Shown in pieces: positions 49,201 to 61,577 of a DNA stretch of 64,000 nt. Numbering within the stretch: the first letter of the stretch is position 1; each line of letters begins with the position of its first letter. Below the pieces are notes generated by a model. The model was not told where the DNA came from. It made no database searches and saw only the letters and a program-made list of their open reading frames with translations. The stretch covers positions 16,546,001-16,610,000 of the forward strand of contig NC_087257.1 of the NCBI RefSeq assembly GCF_037042905.1, given 5' to 3'. The translations under genes were made by a program, and so were the position numbers. The stretch comes from Lytechinus pictus (taxonomy: Eukaryota > Echinodermata > Echinoidea > Temnopleuroida > Toxopneustidae).

Positions 49201-49969
49201 TACTACTGTATTACAACTGCTCCTACTAGTAACACATCTACTAATCCGTTACTACTGCTTCTTTGCTCTTACTAAAAGCAGCAGGAGGGGGATAAGGGGG
49301 TATCCGTAGCAAAATGATGGTGCATAATTAAAAAAAAAGATCTGTATTCTACCTTCAATGATAATAAGTTCGCACGGGCAACATAATCGTGATTAGTCTT
49401 CATTTATTTTTCATTTTAATGACATACCGACCCACAGTCGTTAAATCTAAATGAACAGACATGGAAAATACTGCATAGACTTTACTATCTGATATATATT
49501 GCATGTTCCATGTATAATTGATTGTATGGTGATGAAAGCGATGGGTATGAGAAATTCTATAGGGGGACGTTGAAGAAGGTTTGTCAGAAGGGGATGGGAG
49601 GGGGTAATCAAGCAGGGAGAAGGGAAAATGGGCGTGGACAAAAAATATTTTGTTACCATGGCTATGGCGCGGATGAAACACTTCTTGGGACTCTTTTTCA
49701 GTTATCGACTTTCGTGGGTGACCCCCCCCCCCCGCCACCACCGCCACCACCCCCTTCCACTGTTTCCCTTGCGACAAACCATGATAAGAAAGAGAATAAA
49801 TATATTGCATGGAAATTGGGAAAGTAAAAAAGGAGGCGATTATTAAGAGATGGGTTATCAATTAAAAATTATCCAAGTAATTTCAATATATCCATCAGCA
49901 TAATTATTTCTAAATTTAGTGCATTATGGAGTATTAAGGGAGAATTTGGAAGAGGCCAAAAAGAGGAAA

Positions 49970-49975
<6 letters not shown>

Positions 49976-50016
<41 letters not shown>
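49976..50016. repeat. GA dinucleotide microsatellite
   Basis: GAGAGA repeated for about 40 bases, followed by purine-rich DNA. Confidence 0.95.
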
Positions 50017-50017
<1 letters not shown>

Positions 50018-50199
50018 GGGTGGAAAGAGGGAGGGGGTGGGTGAGGGGGTGATAACTAATTTTTTTTGTTTTAATAACAAGATCAAAACAATGTGAATGG
50101 AAAAAAACTTCCATCTCTCGGCCCCCTTTCTTTTCCTCTCCCCTCCTATCTCCCTTTCTTTCTCTCATTCACTCCTTCACTCCCTCTATCTTAAAACCC

Positions 50200-51560
50200 C
50201 ATCGGACCCGCTGAGCCACGGATCATGATTATTTCATTATTATTCATCAAACTATTCCACCAGGAGGAGTTAATAATACAAAGACCTAGACATATCCATT
50301 CCAAGATAATACTCTGCTCCCAAATGATTCGAGGAATACATTAACCTATGAAAGAAGAATGGGGGGGGGGGTGACAGAGAGGGTGGAATAGAGGGGTGGG
50401 AGGGGAACGTAAAGATATCCTTCAATATCGAGGATGGAAATTTAGACAGAAGGGGGAGGGGAGAGAAAAGGGCGGATAGAGAGGGGGCGAAGATTGCAAA
50501 GAGGCTGAGAGATTACAAAGAAATGAAGGGAAGAAAGATGGATGGATAAATTGAAAGAGAGATAATTGTTTTAATTGATACAATAATTATTATCATTAGT
50601 ATCATCGTCATTGTAACTGATTATTTATTACTGCCTTTGTTATTTTATCGACGGAGAGGACTGTAGAGATGGCACCTGCATAGTGATAGCGCAGGGAAAA
50701 GGGGCTAAAATAAATTAAAAACACAAATGGACATTCCTGGAATTACAGATAATTGTTAACATTACCCAATAATTCTAATTTTTTTCATTATGATAATCAT
50801 CATTGTTTATTACAAATATTTTTTATGTGGGTTTTAATTATTTTATTAACATAGGTTTTGCACCATTATGCAAAATTTCAACGATCGATGTTACTCCTTT
50901 TTCATTGTATTTTTAGTATTATTTCAATCATCGCAATCAACACCAACATCACCATGAGTATATGCCATTATCACTATTACCTACCATCAGCACCACGACC
51001 ACAATAAGCCTATCACAGCCTTCATTATAATCATCATTGCAATTAATGTAATTACAACATCACCATGATGGTGATGATGATCATTATCATCACCACCACG
51101 ACCAACAGCACCACCATCATCATCATCATCACCATCATCATCAGTATCTAAATCAAGATCACCATCATCATCATTTGAATCGTAGGAGCATTTGCTTTAT
51201 CCCCTTAAATCAAGAGAAGAATAAACTACTACAACAGCAGAAAATATACTTATATCAGTCTTTTGTTTTTGAAATGTTCTTGCTTCTTTATATGAGCCTA
51301 TTCTTTCTTTTCACATCGTGGAAGACTGTTTTCTTACTTTTTCATGGGCTTTCTATAAGGCTAATCATCCTTCCAAGTGCCACTGCTGGTTTTGAAGCTT
51401 ACCCCAGATCTTAAATTTGATATGTAGAGTGACAAACAGGAATCCGTCCTCGTTTTAACTGACAATGACACCTTTTTTTTCCCGAGTGCTTTATACGAGA
51501 AGGCTCTGGAATCGTTTTAATCTTCATATCCCGTGGCTTACTAGCTTCATCTGGTACATG
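50200..51560. other. Intergenic DNA with simple repeats
   Basis: Purine-rich stretch at 50360-50560 and an ATC/CAT simple repeat at 51060-51180. No gene recognised. Confidence 0.4.
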
Positions 51561-51567
51561 ATCTGGG

Positions 51568-51712
51568 GCCCGTTGCAGAAAGAGTTGCAATCAAACGCAA
51601 CTCTAAAAATCATACGCAACTTGATTTTCAGCCAATCAGCAGCGAGCATTTTGGACTTGCGATTGACTTTTTGACTTGCGTTTAAACGCAACTCTTTCTG
51701 CAACGGACCCCA
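51568..51712. mobile_element. Foldback MITE (145 bp)
   Basis: GGGCCCGTTGCAGAAAGAGT pairs with ACTCTTTCTGCAACGGACCC, and GCAATCAAACGCAACTC with GCGTTTAAACGCAACTC-type sequence inside. Confidence 0.85.
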
Positions 51713-51719
51713 GGCTCGG

Positions 51720-53081
51720 AGTTAAGAGTCCTCTTTTGGACGAGAACTTCTAACGTCTTCAGCTACCAATTCTAGGCTCAAAGAAGGTCTGTTCTGGGCC
51801 TGCCTTCACCAGAATGAATGTGTCTAATATTTGTGGCTAGAGAGTTGCTTTTTTCTCTCGTCAACATTCTTTGTAAAGTTCTGTGTATCGAAACATTAGT
51901 TCGTTGTAAATTCGAAAGCCAACTTTCAGCTGACATTGATCTCTGTCACGTAGATGCGATCGGGTAACGGTATATGAAACCTCCGTGCAGGGAATTAACA
52001 TGTTCTAATCTAAGCGATAAGTATGGAATCATTGTAATATTCTGTGCTTCTTGGTCTGTGAACGCATAAGATCCAGTCTTTATTGAACAATGATTCCCCT
52101 CGAACTATATATAGTCATCTTATTCTCCACCGAGCATCGAAGAGCTGCTGCTATGTTTTGGCCATCTTTGATTCCTTCTTTGAGTGGCTAGTGTAACCTA
52201 CTTTTCCATAGGTCTGCCATCTAGGAGTTGCTCGTGTCACATCTTCCACTTGACTCATCTTCTTTGAGCAGCTAGTTTTGCCCTACTTTCCCAGAACTTA
52301 ATAATATTGGTCTCCATGGTCTGGATTTTAGGAATTAATCTCCATGTCCTTCTACTTGACACTTTTGTAAGGGCAAGTGGTTAGCTTTTTCTTTGCCCAG
52401 TTAACCTTGATCTTCGGCTTCTATGTCTGGAAATGCATGTACCTGTCCGTTATGAGAGTAGCGAGTATCCTTAGACAGGACGTAGCAGAATCAAGGTGTC
52501 CATCAGCCGGACTATCTTGTCTCGATCACAAGAAGCATTCATCGGAGCACGAGGTTTTTCCTTGCTCGATGCAGAAGGACGTACTCTCCCATAGTTTCGC
52601 TGCTTCTGTCCTGGGTAAGAGTCATTCACCAGAGTGCAGAAGAATCATGATGGCTAGCTGGCTGCAATCTGGCCCATATCTCATTTTTAAGAGCTCATTA
52701 TTCGAAAAAGCTCCTCCTCGCCTAGTCTACTGCATCATCTTCTGCCATGACTTGAACCAGGCCCTCCTAAGAAGACAACGTTCTGCGCAGGTCTCCTTCA
52801 CCAGGGTGTAGTGGAAACTGTCAATGGGTCTCTCTGTCATAGTGGCTTTCATCAGGTCGAACTCTTTATCAGCCTTTCTCAGAGAAGCCAAAGGTCTCTC
52901 GTTCTTCTTTGCACAATCGACTGCATCATCTTCTTCAGCCAGGCCTTGAACTGATCTCTCCTAAGAGGACTATGTTCTAGATGTGCAGGTCTCCTTCACC
53001 AGGATATTTTGGAAGCTGTCAAGGTTTCGCTCTGTCATTGTGGCTGTCATCAGGTCGGATTCTTCATCAGCCTTCATCAAT
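51720..53081 (-). repeat. Tandem decayed copies of the terminal exon of MGC gene B
   Basis: This mirrors the array behind copy A. Copy 2 (53081-52923) lacks its first part and is broken. Copy 3 (52922-52727) keeps an open frame of about 61 codons from the AKKNE segment to the MMQ stop. The junction between copies 2 and 3 reads CAGTCG where the exon normally has CAGTAG. Further fragments fade towards about 51720. Units again join without intron sequence. Confidence 0.82.
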
Positions 53082-55941
53082 CTACTGCATCATCTTCTTC
53101 TGCCAGGCCTTGAATTGAGCCCTCCTGAGAAGACTTTGCTCAGTACAGGTCTCCTTCACCAGGATGTAGTGGAAGCTGTCAAGGGCTCTCTCTGTCATAG
53201 TGGCTGTCATCAGGTCGAATTCTTCCTCAGCCTTCTTCATAGAAGCCAAATGTTTCTCGCTCCTCTTTGCATTGTCCTTTAAACAAACAAAAGGGAGAAA
53301 TGCTCCACTTATTAGTTTATACCAATATTCCAGGACACGTTTTCAGATATAATTCATTTTGAATAAAAGATATATATTTTAGAATAATATCGCATATTAA
53401 ACGTCTTGGCAGTTGTAATCCTGTTTTTCGGAAATATACACACATACTTCTCAAGCGAAGTGTGGGGTAGTTTTGCTCTAATGTTTTTATCGCGATGTTT
53501 TTCTTTCATCAACATTAAATTTCAAAATCACGGCAAATTAAACAATTTTCCTCTTTATTTTTTTACTACATAAAATACTTTTATTAACTTTTAGATTCAG
53601 TATGGATTGCTTTTATATCCACTTACATTCATTGCAAGAACTTTGTTGGCCACCCAGACGTCATCAGTTTCGTTGATGACGTCACGTTCGCTCCACCCCT
53701 CCTTGGCAATGATTGATGTCACTTTGCTGAGAGTCTTTAGTTGTTGATTCTGCTCTTCGTTATCGCTGAAGTCGATCTCAAAGGCCATGCCTTCCTTTGC
53801 GTGACGTGTGCAGCTCATGGTTGTGATCGGTGGACCGGGCAAAGACATCTCTGATGGTTCGCTATCTGCAGAAGGAGCTAGATAATCATGGTCCGTTGTG
53901 ATCTCGAATGCCACGCCCCCTTTGCTGACTTTGACATCTGCTTCTACATCTGTGATTGGGTCAGAATTATTTGCAACCTCAAATGCAACACCCCCAGGGC
54001 GCGCCTTGATTTGAGTGATGTGAGCAGTAGTATCCTCGTCTGTATGATGATCTGCATAGAAAATAAAACAGAAGAAAAAAAACATGTTATTATTCCTCTG
54101 AAAATTCTGAGCTTGAACAACAGCCTTAATCTTGTAATTCGACAAGCTTGTTACATTTTGTTTATTATACTATCCCATATTTCGTAACTTCCGTATCATA
54201 ACCACCTTTTGTCATCTTCCTCCGATGAATAATGTCTTCTTATTGTGTTACTTCTCTTGACAAAGAAATAAAAGTCTTACCAATAACAAGGATGTCACAG
54301 TTCTTCTCGACTTCACAGCTCTTCTTGACTTTTCCTGGTGGGTATGACATGGAGTGTGGCTTTTGTGTGCTGTCATTGTCGTCGTCGAAGTCGGGCTCGC
54401 TGTCACCAAGAACACTGCTGGCCAAGAGTCGTTCTTTAAATGAGCGATAGAAATTGGTAAGAGGCAACAGAGTGTTAACATGCATGGGTCAAATATCAAA
54501 TGTAAATGAATAATAAATATATGAAAAATAAATAATTAATTAATTGATTAATTGATAAAGAAATAAATATTCTTTAAAAATGAAAAGAAATAAATATGTA
54601 GATAAATAAATGATTATACAAATGAATAAATGAGTGTATGAATGAATGAATGAATAAAGCAGGAGATACTCTTTGTACATATCAGATACAGATTTAGATT
54701 ACATCTAAATTCACTAATATCTTTCACACGCAAAATATGCATTAATCTTCTTGATGGAATTATATATTTTTCATCATATGAATGGAGCTATTATGATCAT
54801 AAACCTGATTAAAATAATAAGCGTATAATAAAAAATGGTAAAGTAAAAAATATTTTGGCAATACGAAACATTGTAGAGATTGTAGAAGAACGAAAGGGAA
54901 AGATGCGAAATCTGGAGCTGCCCATTTCTGTCAAAAAGTTATGAATTCAAAGCCAAACATACCGATTGTTGCAAAAATTACAGATTATTTTTCTAATTAT
55001 TTTTTTTATTTATCAATTTCATCACAAAAATATCTCATTCACGTGTGAAGGGCCGCCCTTTCACAGGTACCCACCAACTCCCCTTCAAAAACATATTTTA
55101 TTCATGTTCTATATCATTGATATTTCATTGACTTACGATAAGCCAAGAATTCTTCCGCGTTGATTGTCTTGTCTCTCGGATAGGATGTCGAAGGCTGGTC
55201 GATGTCGGTATAGATATCGGAGAAATTGATCGGTGCCACCTGTTTACAATATCACATAATAGCTTGATTCATGAATACCATTTTGATTATATTTATCATA
55301 ATGCAACCCGGGATTCCACCCCCCCCCCCTCCCTTGGAAATTGTCTGATAGAGCCACTTGGTTGTGGAAAAAAAGTATTTTCTTCACCCACTTCCTTTTG
55401 TCTCGTTTGATATGTTTCTTTTTTCCTTCTCTCTTTCTGTCAATATATTTCTTAATTTCTCTCTCATACTCTCCCTCTCTCTCTCTCTCTGATCACCCGC
55501 CATCCATCCAACTCTTTCTTTACGTTTCTCGCCCCTTTCATGTTTTGTACGGTCATGCCGTCCTCTTTTTAAATGTTCCTATGTTATTTCTTTTTAGTTT
55601 TACCCTTATAATATCTGGTTATTTCACTTTTTTTGTTTCACATTGATCGTTGATGTAAAAAGAGAAGTGTACACAAAGGCGTGAGTATAAAGTTTTATTC
55701 AAAGTTAATGCGAATATAAAAAAATCTAACTTGGTCATAATATGACTATTATTCTCATGATCCCCCCCCCCCCCCTCTCCCCAATTGCAATTTGAACTTT
55801 TCTTACTTTATTCCTCCTGCGGAACACCTTGGTTAAAGCCTTCAACAATGATCTCCCATTACGCTTTTGGCGCCGAGTTTGTGATGTATCTACCACCAGA
55901 CCCATTGGTAGAGGACATACTTTAGAATTTGTACATCCCAT
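53082..55941 (-). CDS. MGC-GVAFE gene, copy B: inverted paralogue of the gene at 28995-31677
   Basis: Minus-strand exons 55941-55807, 55239-55137, 54433-54281, 54051-53627 and 53276-53082 join in phase to give 336 aa. The protein parallels copy A throughout: MGCTNSK start and basic segment, DQPSTSYPRD in exon 2, an acidic stretch plus YPPGKVKKSC in exon 3, three GVAFE-type blocks in exon 4 (the third reads GMAFEI), and the terminal RALDSFHYILVKETCTE segment. Exon 3 has five extra codons including a second KxC motif, exon 4 one extra codon, and exon 2 one fewer. The open frame also runs upstream of MGCTNSK, but the shared myristoylation start is preferred. Both copies are intact, so both may be expressed. 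Function unknown. Confidence 0.82.
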
Positions 55942-56340
55942 GATGAAGATTTTTAAAATTCCGAAGATTTGTAAAGAAATAATCAGAGAAACCGCTGAAT
56001 GCAAGTTCACTCGGAGAAAATCATTACAATAATCATTGTGATAATGATTGGGCGTTCCCAGGGTGACCCATAGCGCGTGTCTAGTTTCATGCATGTGACG
56101 TCACATTGGATGCTCTTCGCGCTTACATGCGGTTTCATTGCGCATGCGTATCATACTTAATCAAAAGAATAAATAAGTTATTGTAAAATAAAGTATTTGG
56201 AATTGGCATCAATGCATTCGAGTCGTCCTTTTTTTAAGATCTTTAATTTTCCAAAAATGTGCATGAGAGCTCATTTTGAAAAATAAAATATCAAATATTT
56301 CAATTTTTACAGATTTGATATTAAATGACTCTTCATTTAA

Positions 56341-56769
56341 TCAGTACGGTTCATCTGTGGGGACTACAGCTCTCGAGAACCAGGTTCGATTACCAAGATG
56401 AGAGAGAATCTCAACCTGCCTACTCTTGCCTCAAGACGCCAAGTCCTGAAACTTACATCCTACTTCGAAGTGGTCGAGGGGTTGGTTCCTGCCCTTCCTG
56501 TTGATAAATTTCTTATTAAAGCAAGACCTAAACGTAATATCAAAGCTAAGAAATTTGTAAACTTTGATGTTACTAATGTGGTAGAGAAACAAGTAACAAA
56601 TAACTCCAAGTGTTTCTCAATAAGACATTGTAACACAGAGCAGTTAAGAAATTATTTTTTTGTGAATACAACGTTGGCCTGGAATCAACTCCCTAACGAA
56701 GTTGTCAGCAGTACATCACCAGAGGTGTTTAAAGCCAAGATTGAAGAAAGCCACCTACGTTTCGACTAA
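56341..56769 (+). pseudogene. 3' end of a LINE reverse-transcriptase ORF (5'-truncated)
   Basis: The frame runs upstream of its first ATG (SVRFICGDYSSREPG) and ends NTTLAWNQLPNEVVSS then SPEVFKAKIEE. The WNxLPxEVV...F motif is the standard C-terminal tail of Jockey/CR1-type LINE polymerases. The catalytic domain is missing, so the copy is dead on arrival. The following 300 bases to about 57070 look like its 3' UTR. Confidence 0.75.
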
Positions 56770-57075
56770 ACTCATTTGCGCCCTCTCCTAACCCGGTGCA
56801 TTATACCTGACGGTCCTGCACTGTATTACATCCAGATCCAGAATCACAATAAGTAATTGTAATTTCTATTTTGTTTTTAAACTCTCGATGATTCCTTGTT
56901 CCTTGTCGTTCTATTCCCTGAAGTCCTCCACCAGGGAGGGTAACTCAGGGCTGACGAGAGTGGGGGTATTATTACTCTGTTTTGTTTTGTTGCAGGTTTT
57001 GCATGTTTAGTTTTAATTTAAGTATGTCAGTGCTTTTGGAGCACTGATATGAAGAAGTAATTCCAGTTTTAATAT
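56770..57075 (+). mobile_element. LINE 3' UTR; second tail fragment near 58425-58470
   Basis: The segment ends GATATGAAGAAGTAATTCCA then GTTTTAATATTCAT. The same phrase recurs at 58434-58475 after ACTCTCGATGATATGAAG, where material between two tail blocks seems deleted. Confidence 0.5.
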
Positions 57076-57359
57076 TCATATTTCAAATAATACAGCGTGA
57101 GTATGTGACATCATCGTCTCTTTTGTTTATACCCAGCCCTATCTCTCATTGATTTCAAAGTTTCAAGATTTTACTGATTAACTTCATTCTATTTTTTTTT
57201 TACACATAAAATAACTCAAAACGATCATGGGCATAATTGGGCAGATAATCAGATATAATGTATGATACAAAGTAATATCAGATAAGATTGAAAATGAATA
57301 TGTTGATGAAATCTTCGTGATGCATAGGCCTACAGCCTTTCACTATTTTTGTAGAAATT

Positions 57360-57635
57360 GATGCAGTGGCGGATCTACGGGGGGGGGGGTATGAGGGTAA
57401 ACCCCCTCCCTTCGGCTGCCAAGTTTAAAAAAAGGTAGGCCTAATGACCTAAATTTTGGAGTCAACCCCAAATTACCTTCATTAGAACCTTTTTTTAATT
57501 GATCGGTACCAAAATGACCGTTTGGTAGTGGAACCCTTTTTTATGCTAAGGAGGGGGGTTTGACCGAGAATTAAATCTGACAATTTCTCGGTCAAACTCC
57601 CCTCCTTGGAAAATAAAGCTAGATACGCCCCTGTG
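57360..57635. mobile_element. G-run repeat of the GTGGCGGATCTACGG type
   Basis: Begins GCAGTGGCGGATCTACGG with a G run and ends near AGATACGCCCCTGTG, a rough inverse. The interior contains GGGTTTGACCGAGAA and its inverse TTCTCGGTCAAACTCC. Confidence 0.55.
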
Positions 57636-58080
57636 ATGTATATTTTATATTCTTTTTCCTCATCCGTTTTTTCCGTTGGAACCTGGTCCACCATAATATG
57701 TGTTTGATTGATTGGCCTATGTGTTTTCCTTTTTTCCTCTTCTTCATTCTTTCATTATTTTCTTTTCATTCAGAATTATTTAAATGATTATAAATGATAT
57801 GGTGAATGATGACAATCTAAATCAAAGCCAAGGAATAGACCTATGATAGAGTTAAACACATTCATTCATACAATTTAGAATTTTTGCTCTCGACCAACTT
57901 ATCTCATGTTTAACATCTGTAAGTTTTTAAATGAACATCTCGTCACGAGTAAAGAAATTTCTCATTTGAAAAAAAAAAAAAACCCAAATAGAATTACAGC
58001 CGGAATATACTACAAATACAACGCCCCACTCCCCCTCGAATCATTGACACTCGATCTAAAAATCATCAAAACAACACTAT

Positions 58081-58240
58081 CAGGGGAGTGTTTCAACAAC
58101 ATTTTTGTCCGACAAGTTATCAGATCTGACAACTTTCCTTGATTCTGATTGGCTGAGAAGCACTGTTACTATGGTAACTGTCTGATAAAACAGGATTTGT
58201 GGATAAAACATCTGACAAGTCCTTCATGAAACGCTCCCCT
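58081..58240. mobile_element. MITE with CAGGGGAGTGTTTCA ends
   Basis: CAGGGGAGTGTTTCAACAAC is mirrored by TTCATGAAACGCTCCCCTG. Inside are GACAAGTTATCAGATCTGAC and a TGATTGGCTGAGAAGC block. Confidence 0.8.
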
Positions 58241-59589
58241 GAAATGACTGAAAAGAAGGGAAGGGGAGAAGGGAGATACTTCAGTAGCTTAGTCTATATA
58301 TATATGATGGATTATGTACTTTTTTAAACCGAAAATAGAAACAAAATAGAAACAAAATAAAAACAAAATAAAAACAAACATTTCAATAGCGCTGAGCCTT
58401 ATTGCATGAGCTGTTTTGTTTTTACACTCTCGATGATATGAAGAAGTAATTCCAGTTTTTTCAAAATTGAATATTCATTCAATTATTCTACTAATAGATC
58501 CAGCGGCGTAGGCCTACCCAGGTCCCAGGATTTTCCAAAAGGGGGGCAATTTTTTGGAGGATATTTCGTTCGCGAAAAAATTTGACAAGCCAAAAAAAAA
58601 AGGTCTTCAACCACAAATAAAGGATTTCGTACCAGCAAAAAAAAATTGACCAGCCCCCCCCCCCCCCAAAAAAAAGGTCTTCAAGTTCAAAAGAGGGGGC
58701 ACACGTCTGTTTTCATTGCATTAATACATTGCAAATTATTAATTTTGCTTCTCAAAGGGGGGGGGGGGGGGTACGTCCCCTGGATCATGTTGTGACTCGT
58801 CAGGGGGGGGGGGGGCAGTCTGCCCCCCCCCCCCCCCTTAGGTACGCTAGTGAATAGATCATAGATCTATGCCCGGGATCTATGAGCTAGCTACGTTGAA
58901 AGGATTTAACGGAAACGGAAGTTCGGGAGGTGGATCTGATGACCAGAAGTTTGTGTTTATTTCAACATATTAGTAGGTATGTGCGACGCAAATGCTCCAT
59001 TATTTCAGAGATTTTATTCATTTTGATTGTGACGAGTGTGCTTGATGATGTACTTCTGTATAAAAACGGTTTTTATTCAACATCGCTTTCAAGATTTCTT
59101 CGTTTTTTGTTGGGCATACCCACGCATCGATTTTCGTGTTAGTATGTGATTGCCACGCCCATCAATGGGACTTATCAGTGACCGCGATCGCTCCACTCTA
59201 AGCACCAAGGCTATTAATTCCTGTGTTAAAAAAGTGAGTGCACGCGAATTAAATGTTGGACTTAAATTACTAGATCTTACCATGGAGCTCCATGACGAAA
59301 TCTGTTCTTAAATTAGACTCTAGATATTACTAAATTGAAAAAATGTATAAATAGTACTCGCCTGGTCTTTTCTTGGGGTATTGAAGCCTTTTTGTCCAGA
59401 ACTTGCTCAACTTTTGCGGCAAATTTTGTCGCCATAGGGTTGTGCACATTCTCGTTTAATACTGGTTGTCACGTGACACGGCAATGTCGTTAGGCTGTTT
59501 GGCCTGTATTCAAGGCGTTCTATCCGTTATGATTTTATATTGAATGAAGCTAATTCCATCAGGTATAGCCCTGATAGCAGAAACTGGTA

Positions 59590-60140
59590 AAAATGACGTC
59601 ATAATTACGTCAGTTTAACGACGAGTGTCACGTCATTTTGACGTCGTAACATGACGTCTTATTGACGGGATCTTGCACCCGCGAATAACGTCATTATGAC
59701 GTCGTATATTGACGTCATTATGACGTCTCCAAGAGTGACTACGACGTCTTAATGACGTCTTAGCAACGTTTTTACAACGTTTTCCTGACCAGTATCAAGG
59801 GTCAGATTGACGTCGTGTATTGACGTGATTATGACGTCTTCGAGAGTCAACAACGACGTCTTAATGACATCCGTGCAACGTGTTCCTGACCGGTTTTAGA
59901 CGTCATATTGATGTAATTATGACGTCTTTAAAAGTCATCTACGACGTCTTAATTACAACTTTGCGACGTATTCCTGACCAGTTTCAGATGTCATATTGAT
60001 GTAATTATGACGTCTTTATAAGTCAACTACGACGTCTGAATGACGACTTTGCAACATATTGCTGACTAGTAATAGACGTCATATTGACGTCGCATATTGA
60101 AATGAATATGACGTCTTTTGGAGTCAACTATGATATCTTA
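59590..60140. repeat. Tandem array of TGACGTC (CRE-like) boxes
   Basis: About five diverged units of 88-112 bases follow the pattern GACGTCATATTGACGT, ATTATGACGTCTT, AAGTCAACTACGACGTC, TTAATGACG, GCAACGT, CCTGACCAGT. TGACGTC or GACGTCA occurs some twenty times, including full TGACGTCA near 59594. No clear inverted ends were found, though CCCTGATAGCAG at 59571 may be a left terminus. Confidence 0.85.
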
Positions 60141-60961
60141 ACGTATTCTGACATGATAATGACCTAAACATTAAATTCTACATGCAATGTACATACACAC
60201 ATCACTTCAAAGACCTTGTCATTGAGGATTATCTATATTTGGTGAATACTGAGGTGGTCTGACAATGTCCAGCATTCCCAGTAACAATATAATGATCCTC
60301 CATGCCAGGGCCTTGCATAACTTGTCTCAGTCTCAAGAACATGACCCCCCCCCCCCCGAAAAAGAATATATACAAAAATGGAAAACGAAATCAAATACAT
60401 GTACGCATTTCAATTACGAAATCGTGGCAAATATTCTATTAATAAATAAAAGTTGCATAACATATTACCAGGAAAAAAAAAAGGAATACAAAATGTTGAA
60501 AACTCTAAATAGATTGAAAAAAAAAAACACTTTTCTATGAAAATGCAGTATTAGGGTCAAAGGAATGAAATTACAATGTTTGTTATACCAATACATACAA
60601 TTGTACATGTATAAATACACATTAATACATAACAGAGGCATAATGATCTCCCAGAATAAAGCTTTTTCGTTGAAATTGTAATTAAATATACCTTCAACTT
60701 TAGACAACTATGTAATGTAGGTAAAAATATACTGTATGTAAAAAAAAAATACCCGAGTTGGAATAGTTTCAGGATTTATGGAAGCTCGCATTTGGGTGAA
60801 AGAATCATACATGTACATTAATTCTTATGAAATGTTTGGGTTGTATTACACTATCACTTAGGGCCAGGGGTAAAAGACAGTAGTTGCAGCAAACAATTAT
60901 TTCTTCGGAAAGTCTTTTAAATTAAGGTTAATTGTCAAAATATTGTACATAATCTAGATCT

Positions 60962-61233
60962 GGGCCCTGTCTTACAAAGAGTTACGATTGATCCGATCAA
61001 TCATAACTCTATGGAAATCCATCAGTGTCATAATTTTTTTCTACGAAAAATTTGCACAATGTCCTTTGTATGCAAAGAGAAGCGCAGCGAATTTTGAGAA
61101 AACAATGAATGCATGAACATACATCATAGCTAGAAAATATTTTGAACAAACATGCTTAATAGATGTTAACGTTGCTGACCGTCCATAGTTGCGATTGATC
61201 GGATCAATCATAACTCTTTGTAAGACGGGGCCC
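60962..61233. mobile_element. MITE inserted in a dispersed repeat
   Basis: GGGCCCTGTCTTACAAAGAG pairs with CTCTTTGTAAGACGGGGCCC. The adjacent TTACGATTGATCCGATCAATC and TTGCGATTGATCGGATCAATC are themselves palindromic. It interrupts the repeat that is uninterrupted at 62400. Confidence 0.88.
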
Positions 61234-61577
61234 TGGTAAATTAATGTAAACTTGTATCTTTGTAAAATCATGAATTTTGATCTTAAAATCAATAATTCTG
61301 ATGATCACTAACACAGAAAAGCATATGTGGGACAGGACAGTGTATTATGATTGATTTGAAAAATACCCGACATTTGATAGAATTACATGCTTATTTTGCT
61401 CATTTCTCAGCAATTACACATTTTCTTCCCGAGCTTTTTGGCACACATCTTTTATATATACATACACTTTGCTGGTAATTCTGTTGGATTCTGTTCGAAC
61501 TCATTTTAAGATAGTTACTACTAGAGGTGCGCTATTAACTTAAGGCAACTATGTAATGTAGGAAAAAATATACTGTA

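Noticed and set aside
55735-56094. Upstream in-frame ATG extending MGC gene B by about 50 residues
   Set aside because: The paralogue and the myristoylation consensus both point to the MGCTNSK start; the extension is the conserved 5' UTR region.
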